The position numbers and the translations under genes were made by a program. Below, in pieces: positions 11,280-25,641 of a stretch of DNA of 64,000 bases. The first letter of the stretch is position 1; each line of letters begins with the position of its first letter. A model generated the notes under the pieces. That model was given only the letters and a program-made list of their open reading frames with translations, was not told the DNA's origin and searched no databases. The stretch spans positions 15,639,638 to 15,703,637 of the forward strand of contig OZ059900.1 of assembly GCA_964057225.1 (NCBI GenBank), written 5' to 3'. Source of the stretch: Auanema rhodensis (taxonomy: Eukaryota; Nematoda; Chromadorea; Rhabditida; Rhabditidae).

Positions 11280-13330
11280 TCTAACCCCTGTTTTTTTGTC
11301 GTGAAAGTGGAACTAGACGTTGTAGGAACAATTTTGAGCTAGGTTTCATTGACATTGCATGAGTTTGAACACATGAAATCGTAAGTCAAAACCTTGTTTA
11401 CAGCGAAATTTCCAAAAACTGGTTTTCCAGCATAATAAAATATTTCTCATGGGAAATACTGTGTTTTTGTATTTTTCTAGTGTTCAGCATGTAAAATGCT
11501 TCATTTTAGTATGTAACACGCTGAAATTCGTTGCATTTGACGACTCATATGAACAAAAATCGATTTAATCAATATTAGCCATAAGGGGCGTGCCCTCTGA
11601 ATATGCTAATTTCCTTAATTTTCTAACCCCTGTTTTTTTGTAGTGAAAGTGGAACTAGACGTTGTACGAACAATTTTGAGCTAGGTTTCATTGACATTGC
11701 ATGAGTTTGAACACATGAAATCGTAAGTCAAAACCTTGTTTACACCGAAATTTCCAAAAACTGGTTTTCCAGCATAATAAAATATTTCTCATGGGAAATA
11801 CTGTGTTTTTGTATTTTTCTAGTGTTCAGCATGTAAAATGCTTCATTTTAGTATGTAACACGCTGAAATTCGTTGCATTTGACGACTCATATGAACAAAA
11901 ATCGATTTAATCAATATTAGCCATAAAGGGCGTGCCCTCAGAATATGCTAATTTCCTTAATTTTCTAACCCCTGTTTTTTTGTCGTGAAAGTGGAACTAG
12001 ACGTTTTACGAACAATTTTGAGCTAGGTTTCATTGACATTGCATGAGTTTGAACACATGAAATCGTAAGTCAAAACCTTGTTTACAGCGAAATTTCCAAA
12101 AACTGGTTTTCCAGCATAATAAAATATTTCTCATGGGAAATACTGTGTTTTTGTATTTCTCTAGTGTGCAGCATGTAAAATGCTTCATTTTAGTATGTAA
12201 CACGCTGAAATTCGTTGCATTTGACGACTCATATGAACAAAAATCGATTTAATCAATATTAGCCATAAGGGGCGTGCCCTCAGAATATGCTAATTTCCTT
12301 AATTTTCTAACCCCTGTTTTTTGTCGTGAAAGTGGAACTAGACGTTGTACGAACAATTTTGAGCTAGGTTTCATTGACATTGCATGAGTTTGAACACATG
12401 AAATCGTAAGTCAAAACCTTGTTTACAGCGAAATTTCCAAAAACTGGTTTTCCAGCATAATAAAATATTTCTCATGGGAAATACTGTGTTTTTGTATTTT
12501 TCTAGTGTTCAGCATGTAAAATGCTTCATTTTAGTATGTAACACGCTGAAATTCGTTGCATTTGACGACTCATATGAACAAAAATCGATTTAATCAATAT
12601 TAGCCATAAAGGGCGTGCCCTCAGAATATGCTAATTTCCTTAATTTTCTAACCCCTCTTTTTTGGCCGTGAAAGTGGAACTAGACGTTGTACAAACAATT
12701 TTGAGCTAGGTTTTATTGACATTGCATGAGTTTGAACACATGAAATCGTAAGTCAAAACCTTGTTTACAGCGAAATTTCCAAAAACTGGTTTTCCAGCAT
12801 AATAAAATATTTCTCATGAGAAATACTGTGTTTTTGTATTTTTCTAGTGTTCAGCATGTAAAATGCTTCATTTTAGTATGTAACACGCTGAAATTCGTTG
12901 CATTTGACGACTCATATGAACAAAAATCGATTTAATCAATATTAGCCATAAGGGGCGTGCCCTCAGAATATGCTAATTTCCTTAATTTTCTAACCCCTGT
13001 TTTTTTGTCGTGAAAGTGGAACTAGACGTTTTACGAACAATTTTGAGCTAGGTTTTATTGACATTGCATGAGTTTGAACACATGAAATCGTAAGTCAAAA
13101 CCTTGTTTACAGCGAAATTTCCAAAAACTGGTTTTCCAGCATAATAAAATATTTCTCATGGGAAATACTGTGTTTTTGTATTTCTCTAGTGTTCAGCATG
13201 TAAAATGCTTCATTTTAGTATGTAACACGCTGAAATTCGTTGCATTTGACGACTCATATGAACAAAAATCGATTTAATCAATATTAGCCATAAGGGGCGT
13301 GCCCTCAGAATATGCTAATTTCCTTAATTT

Positions 13331-13672
13331 TCTAACCCCTGTTTTTTGTCGTGAAAGTGGAACTAGACGTTGTACGAACAATTTTGAGCTAGGTTTCATT
13401 GACATTGCATGAGTTTGAACACATGAAATCGTAAGTCAAAACCTTGTTTACAGAGAAAATTTCCAAAAACTGGTTTTCCAGCATAATAAAATATTTCTCA
13501 TGAGAAATACTGTGTTTTTGTATTTTTCTAGTGTTCAGCATGTAAAATGCTTCATTTTAGTATGTAACACGCTGAAATTCGTTGCATTTGACGACTCATA
13601 TGAACAAAAATCGATTTAATCAATATTAGCCATAAGGGGCGTGCCCTCTGAATATGCTAATTTCCTTAATTT
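13331..13672 (+). repeat. Hybrid monomer from unequal exchange
   Basis: The left part has T6, TACGAAC and GTTTCATTG as in the type starting at 9913, while the right part has CATGAGAAA, ATAAGGGG and CCCTCTGAA as in the type starting at 10254. The neighbours on both sides match the neighbours of that pair (GTTTTACGAAC unit before, GGAATTAG/GATATT unit after), so one whole monomer was lost and the two remaining halves fused. Between the last left marker and the first right marker (13503) lies a private change, CAGAGAAAATTT at about 13451-13462, with one substitution and one extra A compared with CAGCGAAATTT. The extra base brings this T6 unit back to 342 bp. Confidence 0.82.
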
Positions 13673-16600
13673 TCTAACCCCTGTTTTTTTGTCGTGAAAG
13701 TGGAATTAGACGTTGTAGGAACAATTTTGAGCTAGGTTTCATTGATATTGCATGAGTTTGAACACATGAAATCGTAAGTCAAAACCTTGTTTACAGCGAA
13801 ATTTCCAAAAACTGGTTTTCCAGCATAATAAAATATTTCTCATGGGAAATACTGTGTTTTTGTATTTTTCTAGTGTTCAGCATGTAAAATGCTTCATTTT
13901 AGTATGTAACACGCTGAAATTCGTTGCATTTGACGACTCATATGAACAAAAATCGATTTAATCAATATTAGCCATAAGGGGCGTGCCCTCAGAATATGCT
14001 AATTTCCTTAATTTTCTAACCCCTGTTTTTTTGTCGTGAAAGTGGAACTAGACGTTGTACGAACAATTTTGAGCTAGGTTTCATTGACATTGCATGAGTT
14101 TGAACACATGAAATCGTAAGTCAAAACCTTGTTTACAGCGAAATTTCCAAAAACTGGTTTTCCAGCATAATAAAATATTTCTCATGGGAAATACTGTGTT
14201 TTTGTATTTTTCTAGTGTTCAGCATGTAAAATGCTTCATTTTAGTATGTCACACGCTGAAATTCGTTGCATTTGACGACTCATATGAACAAAAATCGATT
14301 TAATCAATATTAGCCATAAAGGGCGTGCCCTCAGAATATGCTAATTTCCTTAATTTTCTAACCCCTGTTTTTTTGTCGTGAAAGTGGAACTAGACGTTGT
14401 ACGAACAATTTTGAGCTAGGTTTCATTGACATTGCATGAGTTTGAACACATGAAATCGTAAGTCAAAACCTTGTTTACAGCGAAATTTCCAAAAACTGGT
14501 TTTCCAGCATAATAAAATATTTCTCATGGGAAATACTGTGTTTTTGTATTTTTCTAGTGTTCAGCATGTAAAATGCTTCATTTTAGTATGTAACACGCTG
14601 AAATTCGTTGCATTTGACGACTCATATGAACAAAAATCGATTTAATCAATATTAGCCATAAGGGGCGTGCCCTCAGAATATGCTAATTTCCTTAATTTTC
14701 TAACCCCTGTTTTTTTGTCGTGAAAGTGGAATTAGACGTTGTAGGAACAATTTTGAGCTAGGTTTCATTGACATTGCATGAGTTTGAACACATGAAATCG
14801 TAAGTCAAAACCTTGTTTACAGCGAAATTTCCAAAAACTGGTTTTCCAGCATAATAAAATATTTCTCATGGGAAATACTGTGTTTTTGTATTTCTCTAGT
14901 GTTCAGCATGTAAAATGCTTCATTTTAGTATGTAACACGCTGAAATTCGTTGCATTTGACGACTCATATGAACAAAAATCGATTTAATCAATATTAGCCA
15001 TAAGGGGCGTGCCCTCAGAATATGCTAATTTCCTTAATTTTCTAACCCCTGTTTTTTGTCGTGAAAGTGGAACTAGACGTTGTACGAACAATTTTGAGCT
15101 AGGTTTCATTGACATTGCATGAGTTTGAACACATGAAATCGTAAGTCAAAACCTTGTTTACAGCGAAATTTCCAAAAACTGGTTTTCCAGCATAATAAAA
15201 TATTTCTCATGGGAAATACTGTGTTTTTGTATTTTTCTAGTGTTCAGCATGTAAAATGCTTCATTTTAGTATGTAACACGCTGAAATTCGTTGCATTTGA
15301 CGACTCATATGAACAAAAATCGATTTAATCAATATTAGCCATAAAGGGCGTGCCCTCAGAATATGCTAATTTCCTTAATTTTCTAACCCCTCTTTTTTGG
15401 CCGTGAAAGTGGAACTAGACGTTGTACAAACAATTTTGAGCTAGGTTTTATTGACATTGCATGAGTTTGAACACATGAAATCGTAAGTCAAAACCTTGTT
15501 TACAGCGAAATTTCCAAAAACTGGTTTTCCAGCATAATAAAATATTTCTCATGAGAAATACTGTGTTTTTGTATTTTTCTAGTGTTCAGCATGTAAAATG
15601 CTTCATTTTAGTATGTAACACGCTGAAATTCGTTGCATTTGACGACTCATATGAACAAAAATCGATTTAATCAATATTAGCCATAAGGGGCGTGCCCTCT
15701 GAATATGCTAATTTCCTTAATTTTCTAACCCCTGTTTTTTTGTCGTGAAAGTGGAATTAGACGTTGTAGGAACAATTTTGAGCTAGGTTTCATTGATATT
15801 GCATGAGTTTGAACACATGAAATCGTAAGTCAAAACCTTGTTTACAGCGAAATTTCCAAAAACTGGTTTTCCAGCATAATAAAATATTTCTCATGGGAAA
15901 TACTGTGTTTTTGTATTTTTCTAGTGTTCAGCATGTAAAATGCTTCATTTTAGTATGTAACACGCTGAAATTCGTTGCATTTGACGACTCATATGAACAA
16001 AAATCGATTTAATCAATATTAGCCATAAGGGGCGTGCCCTCAGAATATGCTAATTTCCTTAATTTTCTAACCCCTGTTTTTTTGTCGTGAAAGTGGAACT
16101 AGACGTTGTACGAACAATTTTGAGCTAGGTTTCATTGACATTGCATGAGTTTGAACACATGAAATCGTAAGTCAAAACCTTGTTTACAGCGAAATTTCCA
16201 AAAACTGGTTTTCCAGCATAATAAAATATTTCTCATGGGAAATACTGTGTTTTTGTATTTTTCTAGTGTTCAGCATGTAAAATGCTTCATTTTAGTATGT
16301 CACACGCTGAAATTCGTTGCATTTGACGACTCATATGAACAAAAATCGATTTAATCAATATTAGCCATAAAGGGCGTGCCCTCAGAATATGCTAATTTCC
16401 TTAATTTTCTAACCCCTGTTTTTTTGTCGTGAAAGTGGAACTAGACGTTGTACGAACAATTTTGAGCTAGGTTTCATTGACATTGCATGAGTTTGAACAC
16501 ATGAAATCGTAAGTCAAAACCTTGTTTACAGCGAAATTTCCAAAAACTGGTTTTCCAGCATAATAAAATATTTCTCATGGGAAATACTGTGTTTTTGTAT

Positions 16601-16960
16601 TTTTCTAGTGTTCAGCATGTAAAATGCTTCATTTTAGTATGTAACACGCTGAAATTCGTTGCATTTGACGACTCATATGAACAAAAATCGATTTAATCAA
16701 TATTAGCCATAAGGGGCGTGCCCTCAGAATATGCTAATTTCCTTAATTTTCTAACCCCTGTTTTTTTGTCGTGAAAGTGGAATTAGACGTTGTAGGAACA
16801 ATTTTGAGCTAGGTTTCATTGACATTGCATGAGTTTGAACACATGAAATCGTAAGTCAAAACCTTGTTTACAGCGAAATTTCCAAAAACTGGTTTTCCAG
16901 CATAATAAAATATTTCTCATGGGAAATACTGTGTTTTTGTATTTTTCTAGTGTTCAGCAT
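13503..16960 (+). repeat. Second 2051-bp six-monomer tandem repeat, second copy incomplete
   Basis: The marker series CATGAGAAA, CCCTCTGAA, GGAATTAG/GATATT, TATGTCACAC, plain TACGAAC, GGAATTAG/TAGGAAC occurs from 13503 and again from 15554, an offset of exactly 2051 bp. The match fails within the unit at 16750, which has ATTTTTCTAG and the private AGTAGGTAAC where the first copy (14699) has ATTTCTCTAG. The left edge of copy 1 coincides with the crossover zone of the hybrid unit at 13331. Confidence 0.78.
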
Positions 16961-19900
16961 GTAAAATGCTTCATTTTAGTAGGTAACACGCTGAAATTCG
17001 TTGCATTTGACGACTCATATGAACAAAAATCGATTTAATCAATATTAGCCATAAAGGGCGTGCCCTCAGAATATGCTAATTTCCTTAATTTTCTAACCTC
17101 TGTTTTTTTGTCGTGAAAGTGGAACTAGACGTTGTAGGAACAATTTTGAGCTAGGTTTCATTGACATTGCATGAGTTTGAACACATGAAATCGTAAGTCA
17201 AAACCTTGTTTACAGCGAAATTTCCAAAAACTGGTTTTCCAGCATAATAAAATATTTCTCATGGGAAATACTGTGTTTTTGTATTTTTCTAGTGTTCAGC
17301 ATGTAAAATGCTTCATTTTAGTATGTCACACGCTGAAATTCGTTGCATTTGACGACTCATATGAACAAAAATCGATTTAATCAATATTAGCCATAAAGGG
17401 CGTGCCCTCAGAATATGCTAATTTCCTTAATTTTCTAACCCCTGTTTTTTTGTCGTGAAAGTGGAACTAGACGTTGTACGAACAATTTTGAGCTAGGTTT
17501 CATTGACATTGCATGAGTTTGAACACATGAAATCGTAAGTCAAAACCTTGTTTACAGCGAAATTTCCAAAAACTGGTTTTCCAGCATAATAAAATATTTC
17601 TCATGGGAAATACTGTGTTTTTGTATTTTTCTAGTGTTCAGCATGTAAAATGCTTCATTTTAGTATGTAACACGCTGAAATTCGTTGCATTTGACGACTC
17701 ATATGAACAAAAATCGATTTAATCAATATTAGCCATAAAGGGCGTGCCCTCAGAATATGCTAATTTCCTTAATTTTCTAACCCCTGTTTTTTTGTCGTGA
17801 AAGTGGAACTAGACGTTGTACGAACAATTTTGAGCTAGGTTTCATTGACATTGCATGAGTTTGAACACATGAAATCGTAAGTCAAAACCTTGTTTACAGC
17901 GAAATTTCCAAAAACTGGTTTTCCAGCATAATAAAATATTTCTCATGGAAAATACTGTGTTTTTGTATTTTTCTAGTGTTCAGCATGTAAAATTCTTCAT
18001 TTTAGTATGTAACACGCTGAAATTCGTTGCATTTGACGACTCATATGAACAAAAATCGATTTAATCAATATTAGCCATAAGGGGCGTGCCCTCAGAATAT
18101 GCTAATTCCCTTAATTTTCTAACCCCTGTTTTTTTGTCGTGAAAGTGGAACTAGACGTTGTACGAACAATTTTGAGCTAGGTTTCATTGACATTGCATGA
18201 GTTTGAACACATGAAATCGTAAGTCAAAACCTTGTTTACAGCGAAATTTCCAAAAACTGGTTTTCCAGCATAATAAAATATTTCTCATGGGAAATACTGT
18301 GTTTTTGTATTTTTCTAGTGTTCAGCATGTAAAATGCTTCATTTTAGTATGTAACACGCTGAAATTCGTTGCATTTGACGACTCATATGAACAAAAATCG
18401 ATTTAATCAATATTAGCCATAAGGGGCGTGCCCTCAGAATATGCTAATTTCCTTAATTTTCTAACCCCTGTTTTTTTGTCGCGAAAGTGGAACTAGACGT
18501 TGTACGAACAATTTTGAGCTAGGTTTCATTGACATTGCATGAGTTTGAACACATGAAATCGTAAGTCAAAACCTTGTTTACAGCGAAATTTCCAAAAACT
18601 GGTTTTCCAGCATAATAAAATATTTCTCATGGGAAATACTGTGTTTTTGTATTTTTCTAGTGTTCAGCATGTAAAATGCTTCATTTTAGTATGTAACACG
18701 CTGAAATTCGTTGCATTTGACGACTCATATGAACAAAAATCGATTTAATCAATATTAGCCATAAGGGGCGTGCCCTCAGAATATGCTAATTTCCTTAATT
18801 TTCTAACCCCTGTTTTTTTGTCGTGAAAGTGGAACTAGACGTTGTACGAACAATTTTGAGCTAGGTTTCATTGACATTGCATGAGTTTGAACACATGAAA
18901 TCGTAAGTCAAAACCTTGTTTACAGCGAAATTTCCAAAAACTGGTTTTCCAGCATAATAAAATATTTCTCATGGAAAATACTGTGTTTTTGTATTTTTCT
19001 AGTGTTCAGCATGTAAAATGCTTCATTTTAGTATGTAACACGCTGAAATTCGTTGCATTTGACGACTCATATGAACAAAAATCGATTTAATCAATATTAG
19101 CCATAAGGGGCGTGCCCTCAGAATATGCTAATTTCCTTAATTTTCTAACCCCTGTTTTTTTGTCGTGAAAGTGGAACTAGACGTTGTACGAACAATTTTG
19201 AGCTAGGTTTCATTGACATTGCATGAGTTTGAACACATGAAATCGTAAGTCAAAACCTTGTTTACAGCGAAATTTCCAAAAACTGGTTTTCCAGCATAAT
19301 AAAATATTTCTCATGGGAAATACTGTGTTTTTGTATTTTTCTAGTGTTCAGCATGTGAAATGCTTCATTTTAGTATGTAACACGCTGAAATTCGTTGCAT
19401 TTGACGACTCATATGAACAAAAATCGATTTAATCAATATTAGCCATAAGGGGCGTGCCCTCAGAATATGCTAATTTCCTTAATTTTCTAACCCCTGTTTT
19501 TTTGTCGTGAAAGTGGAACTAGACGTTGTACGAACAATTTTGAGCTAGGTTTCATTGACATTGCATGAGTTTGAACACATGAAATCGTAAGTCAAAACCT
19601 TGTTTACAGCGAAATTTCCAAAAACTGGTTTTCCAGCATAATAAAATATTTCTCATGGGAAATACTGTGTTTTTGTATTTTTCTAGTGTTCAGCATGTAA
19701 AATGCTTCATTTTAGTATGTAACACGCTGAAATTCGTTGCATTTGACGACTCATATGAACAAAAATCGATTTAATCAATATTAGCCATAAGGGGCGTGCC
19801 CTCAGAATATGCTAATTTCCTTAATTTTCTAACCCCTGTTTTTTTGTCGTGAAAGTGGGACTAGACGTTGTACGAACAATTTTGAGCTAGGTTTCATTGA

Positions 19901-20169
19901 CATTGCATGAGTTTGAACACATGAAATCGTAAGTCAAAACCTTGTTTACAGCGAAATTTCCAAAAACTGGTTTTCCAGCATAATAAAATATTTCTCATGG
20001 AAAATACTGTGTTTTTGTATTTTTCTAGTGTTCAGCATGTAAAATGCTTCATTTTAGTATGTAACACGCTGAAATTCGTTGCATTTGACGACTCATATGA
20101 ACAAAAATCGATTTAATCAATATTAGCCATAAGGGGCGTGCCCTCAGAATATGCTAATTCCCTTAATTT

Positions 20170-23100
20170 TCTAACCCCTGTTTTTTTGTCGTGAAAGTGG
20201 AACTAGACGTTGTACGAACAATTTTGAGCTAGGTTTCATTGACATTGCATGAGTTTGAACACATGAAATCGTAAGTCAAAACCTTGTTTACAGCGAAATT
20301 TCCAAAAACTGGTTTTCCAGCATAATAAAATATTTCTCATGGGAAATACTGTGTTTTTGTATTTTTCTAGTGTTCAGCATGTAAAATGCTTCATTTTAGT
20401 ATGTAACACGCTGAAATTCGTTGCATTTGACGACTCATATGAACAAAAATCGATTTAATCAATATTAGCCATAAGGGGCGTGCCCTCAGAATATGCTAAT
20501 TCCCTTAATTTTCTAACCCCTGTTTTTTTGTCGTGAAAGTGGAACTAGACGTTGTACGAACAATTTTGAGCTAGGTTTCATTGACATTGCATGAGTTTGA
20601 ACACATGAAATCGTAAGTCAAAACCTTGTTTACAGCGAAATTTCCAAAAACTGGTTTTCCAGCATAATAAAATATTTCTCATGGGAAATACTGTGTTTTT
20701 GTATTTTTCTAGTGTTCAGCATGTAAAATGCTTCATTTTAGTATGTAACACGCTGAAATTCGTTGCATTTGACGACTCATATGAACAAAAATCGATTTAA
20801 TCAATATTAGCTATAAGGGGCGTGCCCTCAGAATATGCTAATTTCCTTAATTTTCTAACTCCTGTTTTTTTGTCGTGAAAGTGAGACTAGACGTTGTACG
20901 AACAATTTTGAGCTAGGTTTCATTGACATTGCATGAGTTTGAACACATGAAATCGTAAGTCAAAACCTTGTTTACAGCGAAATTTCCAAAAACTGGTTTT
21001 CCAGCATAATAAAATATTTCTCATGGGAAATACTGTGTTTTTGTATTTTTCTAGTGTTCAGCATGTAAAATGCTTCATTTTAGTATGTAACACGCTGAAA
21101 TTCGTTGCATTTGACGACTCATATGAACAAAAATCGATTTAATCAATATTAGCCATAAGGGGCGTGCCCTCAGAATATGCTAATTCCCTTAATTTTCTAA
21201 CCCCTGTTTTTTTGTCGTGAAAGTGGAACTAGACGTTGTACGAACAATTTTGAGCTAGGTTTCATTGACATTGCATGAGTTTGAACACATGAAATCGTAA
21301 GTCAAAACCTTGTTTACAGCGAAATTTCCAAAAACTGGTTTTCCAGCATAATAAAATATTTCTCATGGGAAATACTGTGTTTTTGTATTTTTCTAGTGTT
21401 CAGCATGTGAAATGCTTCATTTTAGTATGTAACACGCTGAAATTCGTTGCATTTGACGACTCATATGAACAAAAATCGATTTAATCAATATTAGCCATAA
21501 GGGGCGTGCCCTCAGAATATGCTAATTCCCTTAATTTTCTAACTCCTGTTTTTTTGTCGTGAAAGTGGAACTAGACGTTGTACGAACAATTTTGAGCTAG
21601 GTTTCATTGACATTGCATGAGTTTGAACACATGAAATCGTAAGTCAAAACCTTGTTTACAGCGAAATTTCCAAAAACTGGTTTTCCAGCATAATAAAATA
21701 TTTCTCATGGAAAATACTGTGTTTTTGTATTTTTCTAGTGTTCAGCATGTAAAATGCTTCATTTTAGTATGTAACACGCTGAAATTCGTTGCATTTGACG
21801 ACTCATATGAACAAAAATCGATTTAATCAATATTAGCCATAAGGGGCGTGCCCTCAGAATATGCTAATTCCCTTAATTTTCTAACCCCTGTTTTTTTGTC
21901 GTGAAAGTGGAACTAGACGTTGTACGAACAATTTTGAGCTAGGTTTCATTGACATTGCATGAGTTTGAACACATGAAATCGTAAGTCAAAACCTTGTTTA
22001 CAGCGAAATTTCCAAAAACTGGTTTTCCAGCATAATAAAATATTTCTCATGGGAAATACTGTGTTTTTGTATTTTTCTAGTGTTCAGCATGTAAAATGCT
22101 TCATTTTAGTATGTAACACGCTGAAATTCGTTGCATTTGACGACTCATATGAACAAAAATCGATTTAATCAATATTAGCCATAAGGGGCGTGCCCTCAGA
22201 ATATGCTAATTCCCTTAATTTTCTAACCCCTGTTTTTTTGTCGTGAAAGTGGAACTAGACGTTGTACGAACAATTTTGAGCTAGGTTTCATTGACATTGC
22301 ATGAGTTTGAACACATGAAATCGTAAGTCAAAACCTTGTTTACAGCGAAATTTCCAAAAACTGGTTTTCCAGCATAATAAAATATTTCTCATGGGAAATA
22401 CTGTGTTTTTGTATTTTTCTAGTGTTCAGCATGTAAAATGCTTCATTTTAGTATGTAACACGCTGAAATTCGTTGCATTTGACGACTCATATGAACAAAA
22501 ATCGATTTAATCAATATTAGCTATAAGGGGCGTGCCCTCAGAATATGCTAATTTCCTTAATTTTCTAACTCCTGTTTTTTTGTCGTGAAAGTGAGACTAG
22601 ACGTTGTACGAACAATTTTGAGCTAGGTTTCATTGACATTGCATGAGTTTGAACACATGAAATCGTAAGTCAAAACCTTGTTTACAGCGAAATTTCCAAA
22701 AACTGGTTTTCCAGCATAATAAAATATTTCTCATGGGAAATACTGTGTTTTTGTATTTTTCTAGTGTTCAGCATGTAAAATGCTTCATTTTAGTATGTAA
22801 CACGCTGAAATTCGTTGCATTTGACGACTCATATGAACAAAAATCGATTTAATCAATATTAGCCATAAGGGGCGTGCCCTCAGAATATGCTAATTCCCTT
22901 AATTTTCTAACCCCTGTTTTTTTGTCGTGAAAGTGGAACTAGACGTTGTACGAACAATTTTGAGCTAGGTTTCATTGACATTGCATGAGTTTGAACACAT
23001 GAAATCGTAAGTCAAAACCTTGTTTACAGCGAAATTTCCAAAAACTGGTTTTCCAGCATAATAAAATATTTCTCATGGGAAATACTGTGTTTTTGTATTT

Positions 23101-23589
23101 TTCTAGTGTTCAGCATGTGAAATGCTTCATTTTAGTATGTAACACGCTGAAATTCGTTGCATTTGACGACTCATATGAACAAAAATCGATTTAATCAATA
23201 TTAGCCATAAGGGGCGTGCCCTCAGAATATGCTAATTCCCTTAATTTTCTAACTCCTGTTTTTTTGTCGTGAAAGTGGAACTAGACGTTGTACGAACAAT
23301 TTTGAGCTAGGTTTCATTGACATTGCATGAGTTTGAACACATGAAATCGTAAGTCAAAACCTTGTTTACAGCGAAATTTCCAAAAACTGGTTTTCCAGCA
23401 TAATAAAATATTTCTCATGGGAAATACTGTGTTTTTGTATTTTTCTAGTATTCAGCATGTAAAATGCTTCATTTTAGTATGTAACACGCTGAAATTCGTT
23501 GCATTTGACGACTCATATGAACAAAAATCGATTTAATCAATATTAGCCATAAGGGGCGTGCCCTCAGAATATGCTAATTTCCTTAATTT
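20170..23589 (+). repeat. Tandem five-monomer (1710-bp) higher-order repeat
   Basis: Copy 1 starts at 20170 and copy 2 at 21880. Shared markers in order are: a plain unit ending in AATTCCC, a unit with TTAGCTATAAGG, a unit with AACTCC and GTGAGACTAG, a unit with GTGAAATGC and AATTCCC, and a unit starting AACTCC. The fifth units differ: 21538 has CATGGAAAAT and ends AATTCCC, whereas 23248 has CATGGGAAAT, TAGTATTCAG and AATTTCC, so the second copy changes over in its last unit. The CTATAAGG plus GTGAGACTAG pair returns a third time in the units at 27693 and 28035. Confidence 0.85.
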
Positions 23590-25641
23590 TCTAACCCCTG
23601 TTTTTTTGTCGTGAAAGTGGAACTAGACGTTGTACGAACAATTTTGAGCTAGGTTTCATTGACATTGCATGAGTTTGAACACATGAAATCGTAAGTCAAA
23701 ACCTTGTTTACAGCGAAATTTCCAAAAACTGGTTTTCCAGCATAATAAAATATTTCTCATGGAAAATACTGTGTTTTTGTATTTTTCTAGTGTTCAGCAT
23801 GTAAAATGCTTCATTTTAGTATGTAACACGCTGAAATTCGTTGCATTTGACGACTCATATGAACAAAAATCGATTTAATCAATATTAGCCATAAGGGGCG
23901 TGCCCTCAGAATATGCTAATTTCCTTAATTTTCTAACCCCTGTTTTTTTGTCGTGAAAGTGGGACTAGACGTTGTACGAACAATTTTGAGCTAGGTTTCA
24001 TTGACATTGCATGAGTTTGAACACATGAAATCGTAAGTCAAAACCTTGTTTACAGCGAAATTTCCAAAAACTGGTTTTCCAGCATAATAAAATATTTCTC
24101 ATGGAAAATACTGTGTTTTTGTATTTTTCTAGTGTTCAGCATGTAAAATGCTTCATTTTAGTATGTAACACGCTGAAATTCGTTGCATTTGACGACTCAT
24201 ATGAACAAAAATCGATTTAATCAATATTAGCCATAAGGGGCGTGCCCTCAGAATATGCTAATTCCCTTAATTTTCTAACCCCTGTTTTTTTGTCGTGAAA
24301 GTGGAACTAGACGTTGTACGAACAATTTTGAGCTAGGTTTCATTGACATTGCATGAGTTTGAACACATGAAATCGTAAGTCAAAACCTTGTTTACAGCGA
24401 AATTTCCAAAAACTGGTTTTCCAGCATAATAAAATATTTCTCATGGGAAATACTGTGTTTTTGTATTTTTCTAGTGTTCAGCATGTGAAATGCTTCATTT
24501 TAGTATGTAACACGCTGAAATTCGTTGCATTTGACGACTCATATGAACAAAAATCGATTTAATCAATATTAGCCATAAGGGGCGTGCCCTCAGAATATGC
24601 TAATTCCCTTAATTTTCTAACTCCTGTTTTTTTGTCGTGAAAGTGGAACTAGACGTTGTACGAACAATTTTGAGCTAGGTTTCATTGACATTGCATGAGT
24701 TTGAACACATGAAATCGTAAGTCAAAACCTTGTTTACACCGAAATTTCCAAAAACTGGTTTTCCAGCATAATAAAATATTTCTCATGGGAAATACTGTGT
24801 TTTTGTATTTTTCTAGTATTCAGCATGTAAAATGCTTCATTTTAGTATGTAACACGCTGAAATTCGTTGCATTTGACGACTCATATGAACAAAAATCGAT
24901 TTAATCAATATTAGCCATAAGGGGCGTGCCCTCAGAATATGCTAATTTCCTTAATTTTCTAACCCCTGTTTTTTTGTCGTGAAAGTGGAACTAGACGTTG
25001 TACGAACAATTTTGAGCTAGGTTTCATTGACATTGCATGAGTTTGAACACATGAAATCGTAAGTCAAAACCTTGTTTACAGCGAAATTTCCAAAAACTGG
25101 TTTTCCAGCATAATAAAATATTTCTCATGGAAAATACTGTGTTTTTGTATTTTTCTAGTGTTCAGCATGTAAAATGCTTCATTTTAGTATGTAACACGCT
25201 GAAATTCGTTGCATTTGACGACTCATATGAACAAAAATCGATTTAATCAATATTAGCCATAAGGGGCGTGCCCTCAGAATATGCTAATTTCCTTAATTTT
25301 CTAACCCCTGTTTTTTTGTCGTGAAAGTGGGACTAGACGTTGTACGAACAATTTTGAGCTAGGTTTCATTGACATTGCATGAGTTTGAACACATGAAATC
25401 GTAAGTCAAAACCTTGTTTACAGCGAAATTTCCAAAAACTGGTTTTCCAGCATAATAAAATATTTCTCATGGAAAATACTGTGTTTTTGTATTTTTCTAG
25501 TGTTCAGCATGTAAAATGCTTCATTTTAGTATGTAACACGCTGAAATTCGTTGCATTTGACGACTCATATGAACAAAAATCGATTTAATCAATATTAGCC
25601 ATAAGGGGCGTGCCCTCAGAATATGCTAATTTCCTTAATTT
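23248..25641 (+). repeat. Four-monomer (1368-bp) higher-order repeat, second copy partial
   Basis: The series AACTCC with TAGTATTCAG, CATGGAAAAT, GTGGGAC with CATGGAAAAT, GTGAAATGC with AATTCCC starts at 23248. The first three of these units recur from 24616, an offset of 1368 bp. The second copy has ACACCGAAA near 24737 in place of ACAGCGAAA, and its third unit ends AATTTCC rather than AATTCCC. The unit at 25642 lacks the fourth marker set. Confidence 0.78.

Larger units (their letters stand above)
1..17775 (+). repeat. Array domain I: mixed monomer types
   Basis: Units 1-52. Five main types alternate: (a) T6, TACGAAC, ATAAAGGG, starting at 1, 1026, 3077, 4102, 6837, 8888, 9913, 12306 and 15041; (b) CT6GGCCG, TACAAAC, GTTTTATTG, CATGAGAAA, starting at 342, 1367, 3418, 4443, 5127, 5811, 7178, 7862, 9229, 10254, 10938, 12647 and 15382; (c) T7, TAGGAAC, for example 684, 1709, 5469 and 7520; (d) GTTTTACGAAC, often with ATTTCTCTAG, for example 2393, 2735, 3760, 6495, 8546, 9571, 11964 and 12989; (e) GGAATTAG, often with CATTGATATT, for example 4785, 10596, 13673 and 15724. 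The ATAAAGGG form of the GC dyad is common here and almost absent downstream. From about 14 kb types (b) and (d) fade out and the array becomes more uniform. Confidence 0.9.
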
